Assembly: GCA_015489295.1 (NCBI GenBank)
Contig: WGAB01000347.1
Coordinates: 1-14,135, forward strand
Direction: 5' to 3'
Source of the DNA: Caldifarciminota bacterium
GTDB lineage: Bacteria; WOR-3; Hydrothermia; WGAB01
DNA: 14,135 nucleotides
Made by a program: the position numbers and the translations under genes
Shown here: positions 7,968-14,135 of the stretch, piece by piece
How positions within the stretch are numbered: the stretch's first letter is position 1
How the letters are laid out: every line of letters begins with the position of its first letter
Notes under the pieces: generated by a model
The model's input: only the letters and a program-made list of their open reading frames with translations
Database searches by the model: none
Told to the model about the DNA's origin: nothing

Positions 7968-8939
7968 ATGAGAATCCTGGTTACCGGAGGCGCGGGCTTC
8001 ATCGGCTCCCAGGTGGCCGAACGGTACCTGAAACTGGGCCACGAGGTGGCCGTGGTGGACGACCTGTCCACCGGCTCGTTCCACTTCGTGCCCGAAGGGG
8101 CCCGGTTTTATCAGATGGATATCCTGGATCCCCGGCTCCGGGAGGTGTTCCGGGAGTTCCGCCCGGAAATCGTGAACCACCATGCCGCCCAGATCAGCGT
8201 GGTGAAGTCCACCCAGAACCCGGAGGAGGACGCCCGGGTCAATGTGCTGGGCGCCCTGCGGGTGATCCAGTGGAGCCTGGAGTTCGGCGTGCGCCGGTTC
8301 ATCTATGTGTCCACCGGAGGCGCCCTGTACGGCGAACCCGTGCGGCTTCCGTGCCGGGAGGGCGATCCCGCCCATCCCCTGTCTCCCTACGGCGTGGCCA
8401 AACTCGCCGTGGAGCACTACCTGTACAGCTTCTACATGACCCACGGCTTTCGCTATGTGGTGCTCCGCTACGGCAATGTCTACGGCCCGCGCCAGGACCC
8501 CAACGGCGAGGCCGGGGTGGTGGCCATCTTTACCCAGCGCATGCTGCGCCGGCAGCCCGTGATCATCTACGGCAACGGCAACCAGGAACGCGACTTCGTG
8601 TTCGTGGACGACATCGTGGAGGCCAATGTGCTGGCCTTAGAGGCCCCGGTGCAAAACGGGCACCCCACGGCCCCCATCTTCAACCTGGGCACCGGCCAGG
8701 GAACCACGGTAAAAGAGATCTTTTACCACCTCAAACGCTTTACCGGCTATCCCCTGGAGGCCCGCTACGATCCACCCCGGCCCGGCGAGGTGTTCCGCGT
8801 GTACCTGGACGCCTCCAAGGCCTGGCGCGAGTGGGGCTGGAAGCCCCAGCACTCACTCCAGGAGGGGCTGAGGAAAACCGTAGAGTGGTTCCGGCAACAG
8901 GAACAAACAACCTCCACGTCCCACCGATCCCAGGAATAA
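7968..8939 (+). CDS. NAD-dependent sugar epimerase/dehydratase, UDP-glucose 4-epimerase (GalE)-like
   Basis: This is a 323-residue extended short-chain dehydrogenase. The N-terminal Rossmann signature GGAGFIG is at 7-13, followed by an acidic VVDDLS (29-34) that fits NAD binding. The active site shows Ser115-Thr116 in STGGALYGE, Tyr141 and Lys145 in SPYGVAK, then RYGNVYGPRQ (167-176) and GNGNQERDFVFVDDIVEA (202-219) typical of UDP-sugar epimerases. The STGGALYGE form and overall length fit the GalE-like group found in many thermophiles and archaea, which interconvert UDP-Glc/UDP-Gal or N-acetyl forms. UDP-sugar specificity cannot be read from sequence. The context of a GT4 transferase and an undecaprenyl-phosphate sugar transferase immediately downstream suggests it supplies a nucleotide sugar for a surface glycan. 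An alternative is UDP-glucuronate epimerase or a related SDR. Confidence 0.9.
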   Translation: MRILVTGGAGFIGSQVAERYLKLGHEVAVVDDLSTGSFHFVPEGARFYQMDILDPRLREVFREFRPEIVNHHAAQISVVKSTQNPEEDARVNVLGALRVIQWSLEFGVRRFIYVSTGGALYGEPVRLPCREGDPAHPLSPYGVAKLAVEHYLYSFYMTHGFRYVVLRYGNVYGPRQDPNGEAGVVAIFTQRMLRRQPVIIYGNGNQERDFVFVDDIVEANVLALEAPVQNGHPTAPIFNLGTGQGTTVKEIFYHLKRFTGYPLEARYDPPRPGEVFRVYLDASKAWREWGWKPQHSLQEGLRKTVEWFRQQEQTTSTSHRSQE

Positions 8940-8957
8940 GCACGAAAGGGTGGGTGA

Positions 8958-10088
8958 ATGAACGTTGCGCTGGTGCACGAGTGGCTGGTGGATCTCACGG
9001 GTTCCGAAGAGGTGGTGGCCGCCATCGGCGAACTCTTCCCCCAGGCCCCGCTGTACACCCTGTTTTACCACCCCCCGGCCCTGAAGGGCACCCCCTTTGA
9101 ACACCGCACCCTGCACGCCTCCTGGCTCCAGCACTGGCCGGGGATCCACCGCTATTACCGGTACCTGTTTCCCCTGTTTCCCCGGGCCGTGGAATCCCTG
9201 GATCTCCGCCCCTACGAGGTGATCCTGTCCAGCTCCCACTCCTTCATCAAGGGCCTGCTCCGCAACGCCGACCAGCTCCACATCTGCTATTGCCACACCC
9301 CCATCCGCTACGCCTGGGACCTGTACCACGATTACCTGGAAACCCTTTCGCCGGTAAAGCGCTTCCTGGCGGCTCGGTCGCTTCACAAAATCCGCCAGTG
9401 GGACCTGAGCACCGTGTACCGGGTGGACCACTTCATCGCCAATTCCCGCTACGTGGCGCGCCGGATCTGGAAAACCTACGGCCGCAAGGCCACGGTGATC
9501 TACCCGCCGGTGCGCACCGACCGGTTTCCCCTCACCCCCCAAAAGGACCGGTACTTCGTGGCCGTTTCACGGTTCGTGCCCTACAAACGGATGGATCTGG
9601 TGGTGGCCGCCTTCCGCGAGATGCCCGATCTGCGGCTCGTGGTGGTGGGCGACGGGCCGGAACGCGCCCGGCTCCACAAACTGGCCCGGGGCGCCCGCAA
9701 CATTGAGTTCACCGGCCGCCTGGATCTTGCGGCCCTGCGGGAGGTGCTGTGCCGGGCCCGGGCCCTCGTGTTCCCGGCCCTGGAAGACTTCGGCATCGTG
9801 CCGGTGGAGGCCCAGGCCTGCGGCACCCCGGTGATCGCCTACGGCCGGGGCGGCGCCCGGGAAACCGTCGTGGACGGCCAAACCGGCCTCTTCTTTGAGG
9901 AGCAAACCCCGGCGGCCGTCCGGGAGGCCGTGCAACGGTTCCTCCAGAGGGAAGAGACCTTTGACCCCGCCGCGATCCGCCGGAACGCCGAACGCTTTTC
10001 CCACGAAGTGTTCCTCCAAACCTACCGGAAAACCGTAGAAGCCTGGATCCAGGAACACCGGGCCTGGCAACGGGGAGAACGCCCATGA
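8958..10088 (+). CDS. Family 4 glycosyltransferase (GT-B fold), mannosyltransferase-like
   Basis: This 376-residue protein has the two-domain GT-B layout. The N-terminal acceptor domain begins MNVALVHEWLVDLTGSE, a form seen in WbaZ-like and related mannosyl/rhamnosyl transferases, and contains YCHTPIRYAWD (111-121). The C-terminal donor domain has SRFVPYKR with Lys210, VVVGDGPE (228-235), and the EX7E motif from Glu276 to Glu284 in EDFGIVPVEAQACGTPV. GT4 retaining enzymes transfer sugars from GDP- or UDP-sugars to lipid-linked or polysaccharide acceptors on the cytoplasmic side. It starts 18 bases after the epimerase with GGGTGGGTG just upstream (8948-8956). Its stop overlaps the sugar transferase ATG by 4 bases. 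This packing supports a glycan-assembly operon. Donor and acceptor are unknown. Confidence 0.92.
   Translation: MNVALVHEWLVDLTGSEEVVAAIGELFPQAPLYTLFYHPPALKGTPFEHRTLHASWLQHWPGIHRYYRYLFPLFPRAVESLDLRPYEVILSSSHSFIKGLLRNADQLHICYCHTPIRYAWDLYHDYLETLSPVKRFLAARSLHKIRQWDLSTVYRVDHFIANSRYVARRIWKTYGRKATVIYPPVRTDRFPLTPQKDRYFVAVSRFVPYKRMDLVVAAFREMPDLRLVVVGDGPERARLHKLARGARNIEFTGRLDLAALREVLCRARALVFPALEDFGIVPVEAQACGTPVIAYGRGGARETVVDGQTGLFFEEQTPAAVREAVQRFLQREETFDPAAIRRNAERFSHEVFLQTYRKTVEAWIQEHRAWQRGERP
10072..10077 (+). promoter_or_regulatory. Shine-Dalgarno site of the sugar transferase gene
   Basis: GGGGAG lies 7 bases before ATG 10085, within the end of the GT4 gene, and supports the overlapping start. Confidence 0.65.
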
Positions 10089-11518
10089 TCGTATTCCGCC
10101 ATGTGCTGCAGGTACTGGTGCTGCTGATCGCCGATGTCCTGGCCTTCTTCGTGAGCTTCTCCCTGGCCGGGCTGGCCTTCTGGGTGCTGCACCATATTCC
10201 GGGCCTGGCCGGGCTGCACCCGATCACCCCCCGCACCACCCAGTGGCTCCTGTTTCCCGTGGTGATCGTGCTCTTTTTTATGCTCCACGGCCTGTACACC
10301 AACCGCTACGGCCTGTGGGAGGAGATGCGGCGGCTGTACCGGGCCCTGGTGGCCGCCTATGGGGTCATCTTTTTGTTCCTGCTGTATGCCGGGGCACCGT
10401 GGCAACAGGCCGCCTTCTGCGTCGTGGGCTGGCTCGCCATGGCGCTTCTCGTGTTCCCCGTGGAACGCGATCTGGTGCAACGTCTGCTCTATAGCCTGCG
10501 CATCTGCCGGGAACCCGTGGTGCTCATCGGTACCCGGGAGGATGTGCAGGAGGTGCACCGGGCCCTCAAAAAGGAGCCCCATCTGTGCTTTCAGCCGGTG
10601 GCCGTGGTGCTCCGCAACGCTTCGCCGGAGGATCCACCCCGGCAGGTGGACGGCATTCCGGTGGTGGACCTCCAGGACCTGGCCCGCCTGAGCCGCGAGC
10701 AGGGGGTCAATACCGTGGTGATCGCCACGCCGCCCCATTCCCGGGAGCGGATCTCGGCCCTGTACGCCGAGGTGAGCCGCTGGGTGCGCAACATCCTGGT
10801 GGTGCCCCCGCTGCGGGGGTTCGCCATCCTGAACGCCCAGCTGTGCCCGCTGTTCTTCAAGAACTTCCTCATGGTGCATCACCAGAACCGCCTGCGCGAC
10901 CCGGTAAGCGTGCTGATCAAGGAACTGGCCGACCGGCTGTTTGCCCTGCTCCTGTTGCCGCTGCTCCTGCCCGTGATGGCGATCCTTGCGTTCGTGGCCT
11001 GGATCGACACCCGGGCCTGGCCCATCTTTTCCCACGAACGGGTGGGCAAGAATGGCAAAAAGATCCGCGTGTTCAAGTTCCGCACCATGCGCAAGGACGC
11101 CGATAAGGTGCTCAAGGAGCTCCTGGAGCGCGACCCCGAAGCCCGCCGGGAGTGGGAGCAAACCTTCAAGCTCAAAAACGATCCCCGGGTGACCCGCTAC
11201 GGCCGGTTCCTGCGCAAAACCTCCCTGGACGAACTGCCCCAGTTATTCAACATCCTCAAGGGCGAGATGTCCTTCGTGGGACCGCGGCCGGTGCTGCAGG
11301 AGGAACTGGACACCTACTACGGCGAAAACGCCAAGTTCTACACCCAGGTGAAGCCCGGCATCACCGGCCTCTGGCAGGTTTCCGGCCGGAGCCATGTGGA
11401 CTACCCCACCCGGGTGTTCCTGGACAGCTGGTATGTGCTCAACTGGTCGCCCTGGCTGGACTTCATGATCCTGCTCAAAACCTTCAAGGTGATCCTCCTC
11501 ATGGAGGGGGCCTACTGA
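10085..11518 (+). CDS. Undecaprenyl-phosphate sugar phosphotransferase (WbaP/WcaJ-type polyprenyl glycosylphosphotransferase)
   Basis: This 477-residue membrane protein starts glycan synthesis by moving a sugar-1-phosphate from a nucleotide sugar to undecaprenyl phosphate. Four hydrophobic segments are visible at about 8-36, 53-70, 88-104 and 107-126. A soluble CoA-binding-like domain follows (about 143-260, with VVLIGTRED and VVIATPPHS). The catalytic bacterial sugar transferase domain begins with the hydrophobic re-entrant segment 283-308. It then shows KFRTM (331-335), the catalytic-type Asp382-Glu383 in SLDELPQLFN, FVGPRP (397-402) and KPGITGLWQVSGR (423-435). The length and four-helix N-terminus fit the long WbaP/WcaJ class rather than the short PglC type. 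ATG 10085 overlaps the GT4 stop (ATGA). With the epimerase and GT4 it makes a minimal initiation-plus-extension module. The first sugar (Glc, Gal or other) is not determinable here. Confidence 0.95.
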   Translation: MIVFRHVLQVLVLLIADVLAFFVSFSLAGLAFWVLHHIPGLAGLHPITPRTTQWLLFPVVIVLFFMLHGLYTNRYGLWEEMRRLYRALVAAYGVIFLFLLYAGAPWQQAAFCVVGWLAMALLVFPVERDLVQRLLYSLRICREPVVLIGTREDVQEVHRALKKEPHLCFQPVAVVLRNASPEDPPRQVDGIPVVDLQDLARLSREQGVNTVVIATPPHSRERISALYAEVSRWVRNILVVPPLRGFAILNAQLCPLFFKNFLMVHHQNRLRDPVSVLIKELADRLFALLLLPLLLPVMAILAFVAWIDTRAWPIFSHERVGKNGKKIRVFKFRTMRKDADKVLKELLERDPEARREWEQTFKLKNDPRVTRYGRFLRKTSLDELPQLFNILKGEMSFVGPRPVLQEELDTYYGENAKFYTQVKPGITGLWQVSGRSHVDYPTRVFLDSWYVLNWSPWLDFMILLKTFKVILLMEGAY

Positions 11519-11536
11519 TCCCGTATCATTAGCGTG

Positions 11537-12163
11537 ATGGAGACCTTCCTGGTGGAAAAGGCCCACGGCCGTCCGGTGAAGGGCGCCTACTTCAAGGGCA
11601 CGCCGGGGTGGCCCGGCGTGATCCTTTCCCACGGGGCCAACAACGACATGGACCACTACCTGCTGGTCAAGACGGCCAAACTGCTGCAGGAGGAGGGCTG
11701 GAGCACCCTGCGCATCACCTTCAGCTTCCGGGTGCTGGGGCACCCCCCAAAGATCCAGGAACTGCTCGAGGAACTGGAATTCTGGAAAAATTTCCTGCAG
11801 GCCCGGGCTCCCTTTTCCCACCTGGTCCTGGTGGGCAAATCGCTGGGGGGCTATGCCTCTACCGTGTTCGTGGCCCAGCGCGACACAGAGGTCCGGGCCG
11901 TGGGGGTTTACGGGTACCCCTTTGTTTCACCCCAGGGGCAGCCCATCTACGGAGAACACCTGGCCCGGATTCGGGTACCCACCCTGTTCCTGCAAGGCGA
12001 ACGGGATCCGCTGGGGCCTCCGGATCGGCTCCAGGAGTTCCTGAACACGATTCCGGAGTCTCCCATCGAGGTTCAGGTGATTCCGGAGGCAGACCACTCC
12101 TTTCGGGGCCACCAGGACGAGGCCGTGGAGCGGATGGTCGCCTGGCTCCTGGAGCATGGATGA
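11537..12163 (+). CDS. Small alpha/beta hydrolase (dienelactone hydrolase / TEX30-like)
   Basis: This is a 208-residue alpha/beta hydrolase with a complete triad: nucleophile Ser102 in the elbow GKSLGG, Asp157 in GERDPLG and His187 in EADHSF. The oxyanion-side motif LSHGANNDM is at 30-38. No signal peptide is seen, so it is probably cytoplasmic. The size and the HGA...GxSxGG layout resemble the small dienelactone hydrolase-like and TEX30/KANL3-like groups, for which many substrates are unknown; I assign no specific reaction. The chosen ATG 11537 is directly preceded by an in-frame GTG (11534), and no Shine-Dalgarno is visible upstream of either. The gene starts 18 bases after the sugar transferase stop. 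It could be a glycan or lipid esterase belonging to the module, or an unrelated neighbour. Confidence 0.85.
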   Translation: METFLVEKAHGRPVKGAYFKGTPGWPGVILSHGANNDMDHYLLVKTAKLLQEEGWSTLRITFSFRVLGHPPKIQELLEELEFWKNFLQARAPFSHLVLVGKSLGGYASTVFVAQRDTEVRAVGVYGYPFVSPQGQPIYGEHLARIRVPTLFLQGERDPLGPPDRLQEFLNTIPESPIEVQVIPEADHSFRGHQDEAVERMVAWLLEHG

Positions 12164-12170
12164 CACCGTC

Positions 12171-12195
12171 CCGTTCCGCGTTTCCACCGGAACGG
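12171..12195 (+). repeat. Inverted repeat between the hydrolase and lipoprotein genes
   Basis: CCGTTCCG (12171-12178) and CGGAACGG (12188-12195) form a perfect 8-base-pair stem with a 9-base loop. It lies just after the hydrolase stop and 9 bases before the lipoprotein Shine-Dalgarno. No T-run follows, so it does not look like an ordinary intrinsic terminator; it may affect mRNA stability, act as a weak pause, or be an operator. Confidence 0.6.
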
Positions 12196-12204
12196 CTTGA
12201 AACC

Positions 12205-12210
12205 AAGGAG
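12205..12210 (+). promoter_or_regulatory. Shine-Dalgarno site of the TPR lipoprotein gene
   Basis: AAGGAG lies 6 bases before ATG 12217 and fixes the start, in agreement with the signal peptide that begins there. Confidence 0.8.
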
Positions 12211-12216
12211 TATGCC

Positions 12217-12852
12217 ATGAAGGGAAAACGATGGAGTATCGCCGGCCTGGCACTGATCCTGCTCACGGTGACTGCCTGTTCCAAGGGCGGCAACACCGAT
12301 TACCGGGCCGAATACACGGCCGCCCACGGGTTCCTTCAGAAGGGTGAGTACGACTCGGCCCGGGTTCACTTTGAACGGGCCCTGAAACTGGCCCAAAAGG
12401 CCGGTGCCGATACCGTGGTCCTCGATATCTCCCTGGGCCTGGGCTACACCTACATCACCCTGGGCGACACCGCCCACGGGATGACCACCATCCACCAGGC
12501 CCTGGACCGGGCGGCCTCGACCTTTGGGGATACGAGCCTGCTCTACGGCGGCGTGGCCACCCAAACCGCGGTGAACCTCGCCCGGGCGGGAATGCTGTCG
12601 GAGGCCGATTCCCTTGTGGGCCGGGCCATCCACGCCTGGACCGATGTGCCGGGCAAGGAGGCCAACCTGGCCGGTGCCTGGTTCACCCGAGGGGTGATCC
12701 GGGAGATGCAGCAGCGTTACGAGGACGCCCTGGCTGCCTTTAAGCGGGCCCAGGACGTGTACCGGAACGCAGAAAACCCCTCCAGGGAAAACCAGGAACT
12801 GCTGGAGCAGAAGATCCATCAGCTGGAAGAGCAACTGAAAAGCAACGGCTAA
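12217..12852 (+). CDS. TPR-repeat lipoprotein of unknown function
   Basis: This 211-residue protein begins with a lipoprotein signal peptide: a basic n-region (Lys2, Lys4, Arg5), a hydrophobic core at 8-17, and a lipobox ending VTAC with Cys21 as the lipidated residue, then Ser22. The +2 serine would permit outer-membrane sorting under the E. coli Lol rule, if that applies here. The mature part is built of tetratricopeptide-like helical hairpins at about 29-62, 71-104, 112-143 and 151-184; the last is the clearest (RYEDALAAFKRAQDVY). A charged, coiled-coil-like tail follows at 190-209. TPRs mediate protein contacts; the partner is unknown. The longer in-frame extension upstream (into the hydrolase gene) is rejected because the Shine-Dalgarno and signal peptide define this start. 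It is followed by a hairpin terminator. Confidence 0.88.
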   Translation: MKGKRWSIAGLALILLTVTACSKGGNTDYRAEYTAAHGFLQKGEYDSARVHFERALKLAQKAGADTVVLDISLGLGYTYITLGDTAHGMTTIHQALDRAASTFGDTSLLYGGVATQTAVNLARAGMLSEADSLVGRAIHAWTDVPGKEANLAGAWFTRGVIREMQQRYEDALAAFKRAQDVYRNAENPSRENQELLEQKIHQLEEQLKSNG

Positions 12853-12868
12853 CCCGGTTCCTCTGGGC

Positions 12869-12906
12869 AAAAAAGAAGGGGGGCGTAGAACGCCCCCCTT
12901 TCTTTT
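12869..12906. terminator. Bidirectional intrinsic terminator between convergent genes
   Basis: GGGGGGCG (12878-12885) pairs with CGCCCCCC (12891-12898) around the 5-base loop TAGAA, extended by AA/TT outside. A-rich sequence (AAAAAAGAA from 12869) lies to the left and T-rich sequence (TTTCTTTT to 12906) to the right, so a T-run follows the hairpin on both strands. It lies 25 bases after the lipoprotein stop and 22 bases from the stop of the opposing saccharopine dehydrogenase gene. Confidence 0.92.
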
Positions 12907-12920
12907 GGGTTTTTCTGTGC

Positions 12921-14135
12921 TCAGCGTCGCACCGGCTGAAGTTCTTCCACCCTTTCCCGCATGATCGTGCCCAGGTTCTGCAGTTCCTGGAGCACAGGCT
13001 CGTAAATCTCGGGATGGGTAGGAATCCAGACACCCGTGAGGGAAATCCGGTCCTCCAGGATCAGCCGGGCGGCGATGGCGGCCGGCAGGGAAACCGTGCG
13101 GGCCACGGCCGTTTCCTTGCCCACCACACCAAAGTCCAAGAGCACCGACTCGTGCCGCTCCCGGTGGCCGTCCGGCAACTCGGCCACCACGATGTCCTGG
13201 AGGATCACCATGTCCCGCTCACCCTCGCGGTACTTGAGCTTCTGGAGCATGAGGTGCAACAGGAGATCCAGGGGCGTACGGGCATCCTCGGGCACCGGGG
13301 TTTCGTCCAGGAGTCCCAGCCAGGCGAAGCGCTCGATCACGGGGGCATCCTGGGGTACACCGAGCCGCCGGGCCAGTGCCTGCCGCAGGTCCTCCTGGGG
13401 GCCGATCCCCAGTTTCTGCCGCAGGAACCCGGCGTAGGTCAGGCCCCGGGGGTCTATGGTTTCCTCTTCCGTCAGGTACTCGAGGTGGGCCAGGGCGGCC
13501 ATGGACTCGGCCCAGCCCGGCCAGCGCACGGTGCCCCGGAACAGGGTGTGCACCTCGGGAATGCGGTAGAGTTCGCGGTACTGCAACGAATCCCGGTTCG
13601 GATACACCTCCACGGTGCCCACCCCTTCAAGGGTGTGGGTTTCCACATGGTCAAAAATCTCCTCCCCCTTCACCTCGTACACGGTGCCGTTCCTCAGGAA
13701 CCGGGCCGCGCGGGTGGAGGCCTGCAGCACCCCCTTCGGGCTCCAGGAAAACTTGTAGCCCCAGGGGTTGTCGTTGGCCTCCGGCGCCGGCAGGGCGCCG
13801 CAGTGGGACTCAAAGGACAGGATCCGTGCGCCCCGGGCCCGGTAACGGTCAATGGTGCGCATCGCCGACATGTGGTCGATGCCGGGGTCCAGGCCGATCT
13901 CGTTCAACAAGAGCACCCCTCGCTGCCGGGCCTCGGCATCCAGGGCCTTCATCTCCGGGCTCACGTAGGAGGTGGTCACTAAGGGCTTTCCCAGGTCCAG
14001 GCACAACCGGGCCACCTGGGTGTGGAACCCATGGGGTAGCATGCTGATCACCACATCGTGGTCCTGGATCAGGCGGCGCAGGGTGTCCAGGTCGTCGGTG
14101 GTCCAGGCGATGGTGTGGCCGCGGGGATGCCCCTG
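12921..14135 (-). CDS. Saccharopine dehydrogenase (Lys9-type, glutamate-forming), N-terminus outside window
   Basis: The minus-strand frame is open from the right edge to TGA at 12921-12923, giving 404 visible residues; about 40 residues including the N-terminal Rossmann GxGxxG are missing. The visible part starts within the nucleotide-binding domain (DHDVVISMLPHGFH, visible residues 25-38). The catalytic-domain signatures follow: GLDPGIDH (81-88; bases 13872-13895), CGALPAPEANDNP (112-124) and WGYKFSWSPKGV (125-136). These closely resemble fungal Lys9 and the C-terminal half of plant and animal LKR/SDH, which interconvert saccharopine with aminoadipate semialdehyde plus glutamate. A bacterial carboxynorspermidine dehydrogenase is the main alternative in the superfamily, but the GYKFSWSP block favours saccharopine. 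The gene is convergent with the lipoprotein gene and shares its terminator. Its promoter lies outside the window, so regulation and neighbours cannot be seen. Confidence 0.9.
   Translation of the reverse strand, partial: QGHPRGHTIAWTTDDLDTLRRLIQDHDVVISMLPHGFHTQVARLCLDLGKPLVTTSYVSPEMKALDAEARQRGVLLLNEIGLDPGIDHMSAMRTIDRYRARGARILSFESHCGALPAPEANDNPWGYKFSWSPKGVLQASTRAARFLRNGTVYEVKGEEIFDHVETHTLEGVGTVEVYPNRDSLQYRELYRIPEVHTLFRGTVRWPGWAESMAALAHLEYLTEEETIDPRGLTYAGFLRQKLGIGPQEDLRQALARRLGVPQDAPVIERFAWLGLLDETPVPEDARTPLDLLLHLMLQKLKYREGERDMVILQDIVVAELPDGHRERHESVLLDFGVVGKETAVARTVSLPAAIAARLILEDRISLTGVWIPTHPEIYEPVLQELQNLGTIMRERVEELQPVRR

Noticed and set aside
7937..9100. Plus-strand frame overlapping the epimerase (387 codons)
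   Set aside because: The translation is Arg/Pro/Gly-rich with no motifs, while the frame at 7968 gives a complete SDR epimerase with a good Shine-Dalgarno.
11608..12216. N-terminal extension of the TPR lipoprotein reading frame into the hydrolase gene
   Set aside because: The extension is out-of-frame noise within the hydrolase; the true start at 12217 has a Shine-Dalgarno and begins a signal peptide with lipobox.
12921..14054. Saccharopine dehydrogenase starting at the GTG at 14054
   Set aside because: The frame stays open to the window edge, and the upstream residues (such as TTDDLDTLRRLI) continue the family's nucleotide-binding domain, so the gene is partial, not short.
1..14135. CRISPR array, defence island, phage or transposon, or RNA gene
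   Set aside because: No regularly spaced repeats, transposase, integrase, terminal inverted repeats, or tRNA/rRNA-like sequence were seen; the genes are housekeeping or glycan-related.

Overview
The window comes from a GC-rich bacterial chromosome (roughly two thirds G+C by eye). Coding density is very high and intergenic gaps are short. A lipoprotein with a clear lipobox and an undecaprenyl-phosphate sugar transferase suggest a bacterium with an elaborate envelope, probably diderm. Charged, Arg/Glu-rich proteins and extreme gene packing would fit a thermophile, but the phylum cannot be named from this sequence alone.

Region 1 (1-7861, + strand): the 3' end of an electron-transfer flavoprotein alpha subunit gene is followed by a proteostasis operon. 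Its order is trigger factor (tig), clpP, clpX, lon, hflX and a family 2 glycosyltransferase resembling polyprenyl-phosphate mannose synthase. Each of the five junctions from tig onward is a 4-base stop/start overlap (GTGA or ATGA), so these six genes are almost certainly co-transcribed and translationally coupled. They cover nascent-chain folding (Tig), ATP-dependent degradation (ClpXP, Lon) and stalled-ribosome splitting (HflX). A strong intrinsic terminator at 7899-7938 closes the block.

Region 2 (7968-12852, + strand): a GalE-type NAD-dependent sugar epimerase, a GT4 glycosyltransferase and a polytopic undecaprenyl-phosphate sugar phosphotransferase form a small surface-glycan module. It is followed by a small alpha/beta hydrolase and a TPR lipoprotein. 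A short GC-rich hairpin with T-runs on both sides (12876-12900) separates these from the next gene.

Region 3 (12921-14135, - strand): a convergent saccharopine dehydrogenase (Lys9-type) gene runs off the right edge and lacks its N-terminal Rossmann start.

The gene content is mostly conventional and I do not see an undescribed multi-gene system. The points worth a second look are these: the ClpP catalytic-triad Asp position is occupied by Asn; the ClpX IGF loop reads MGF; the trigger factor PPIase domain looks degenerate; the run of 4-base overlaps is unbroken; a terminator sits only 29 bases before the epimerase start; and the hydrolase appears to start without a Shine-Dalgarno site. No tRNA, rRNA, CRISPR array, insertion sequence or phage gene was seen.
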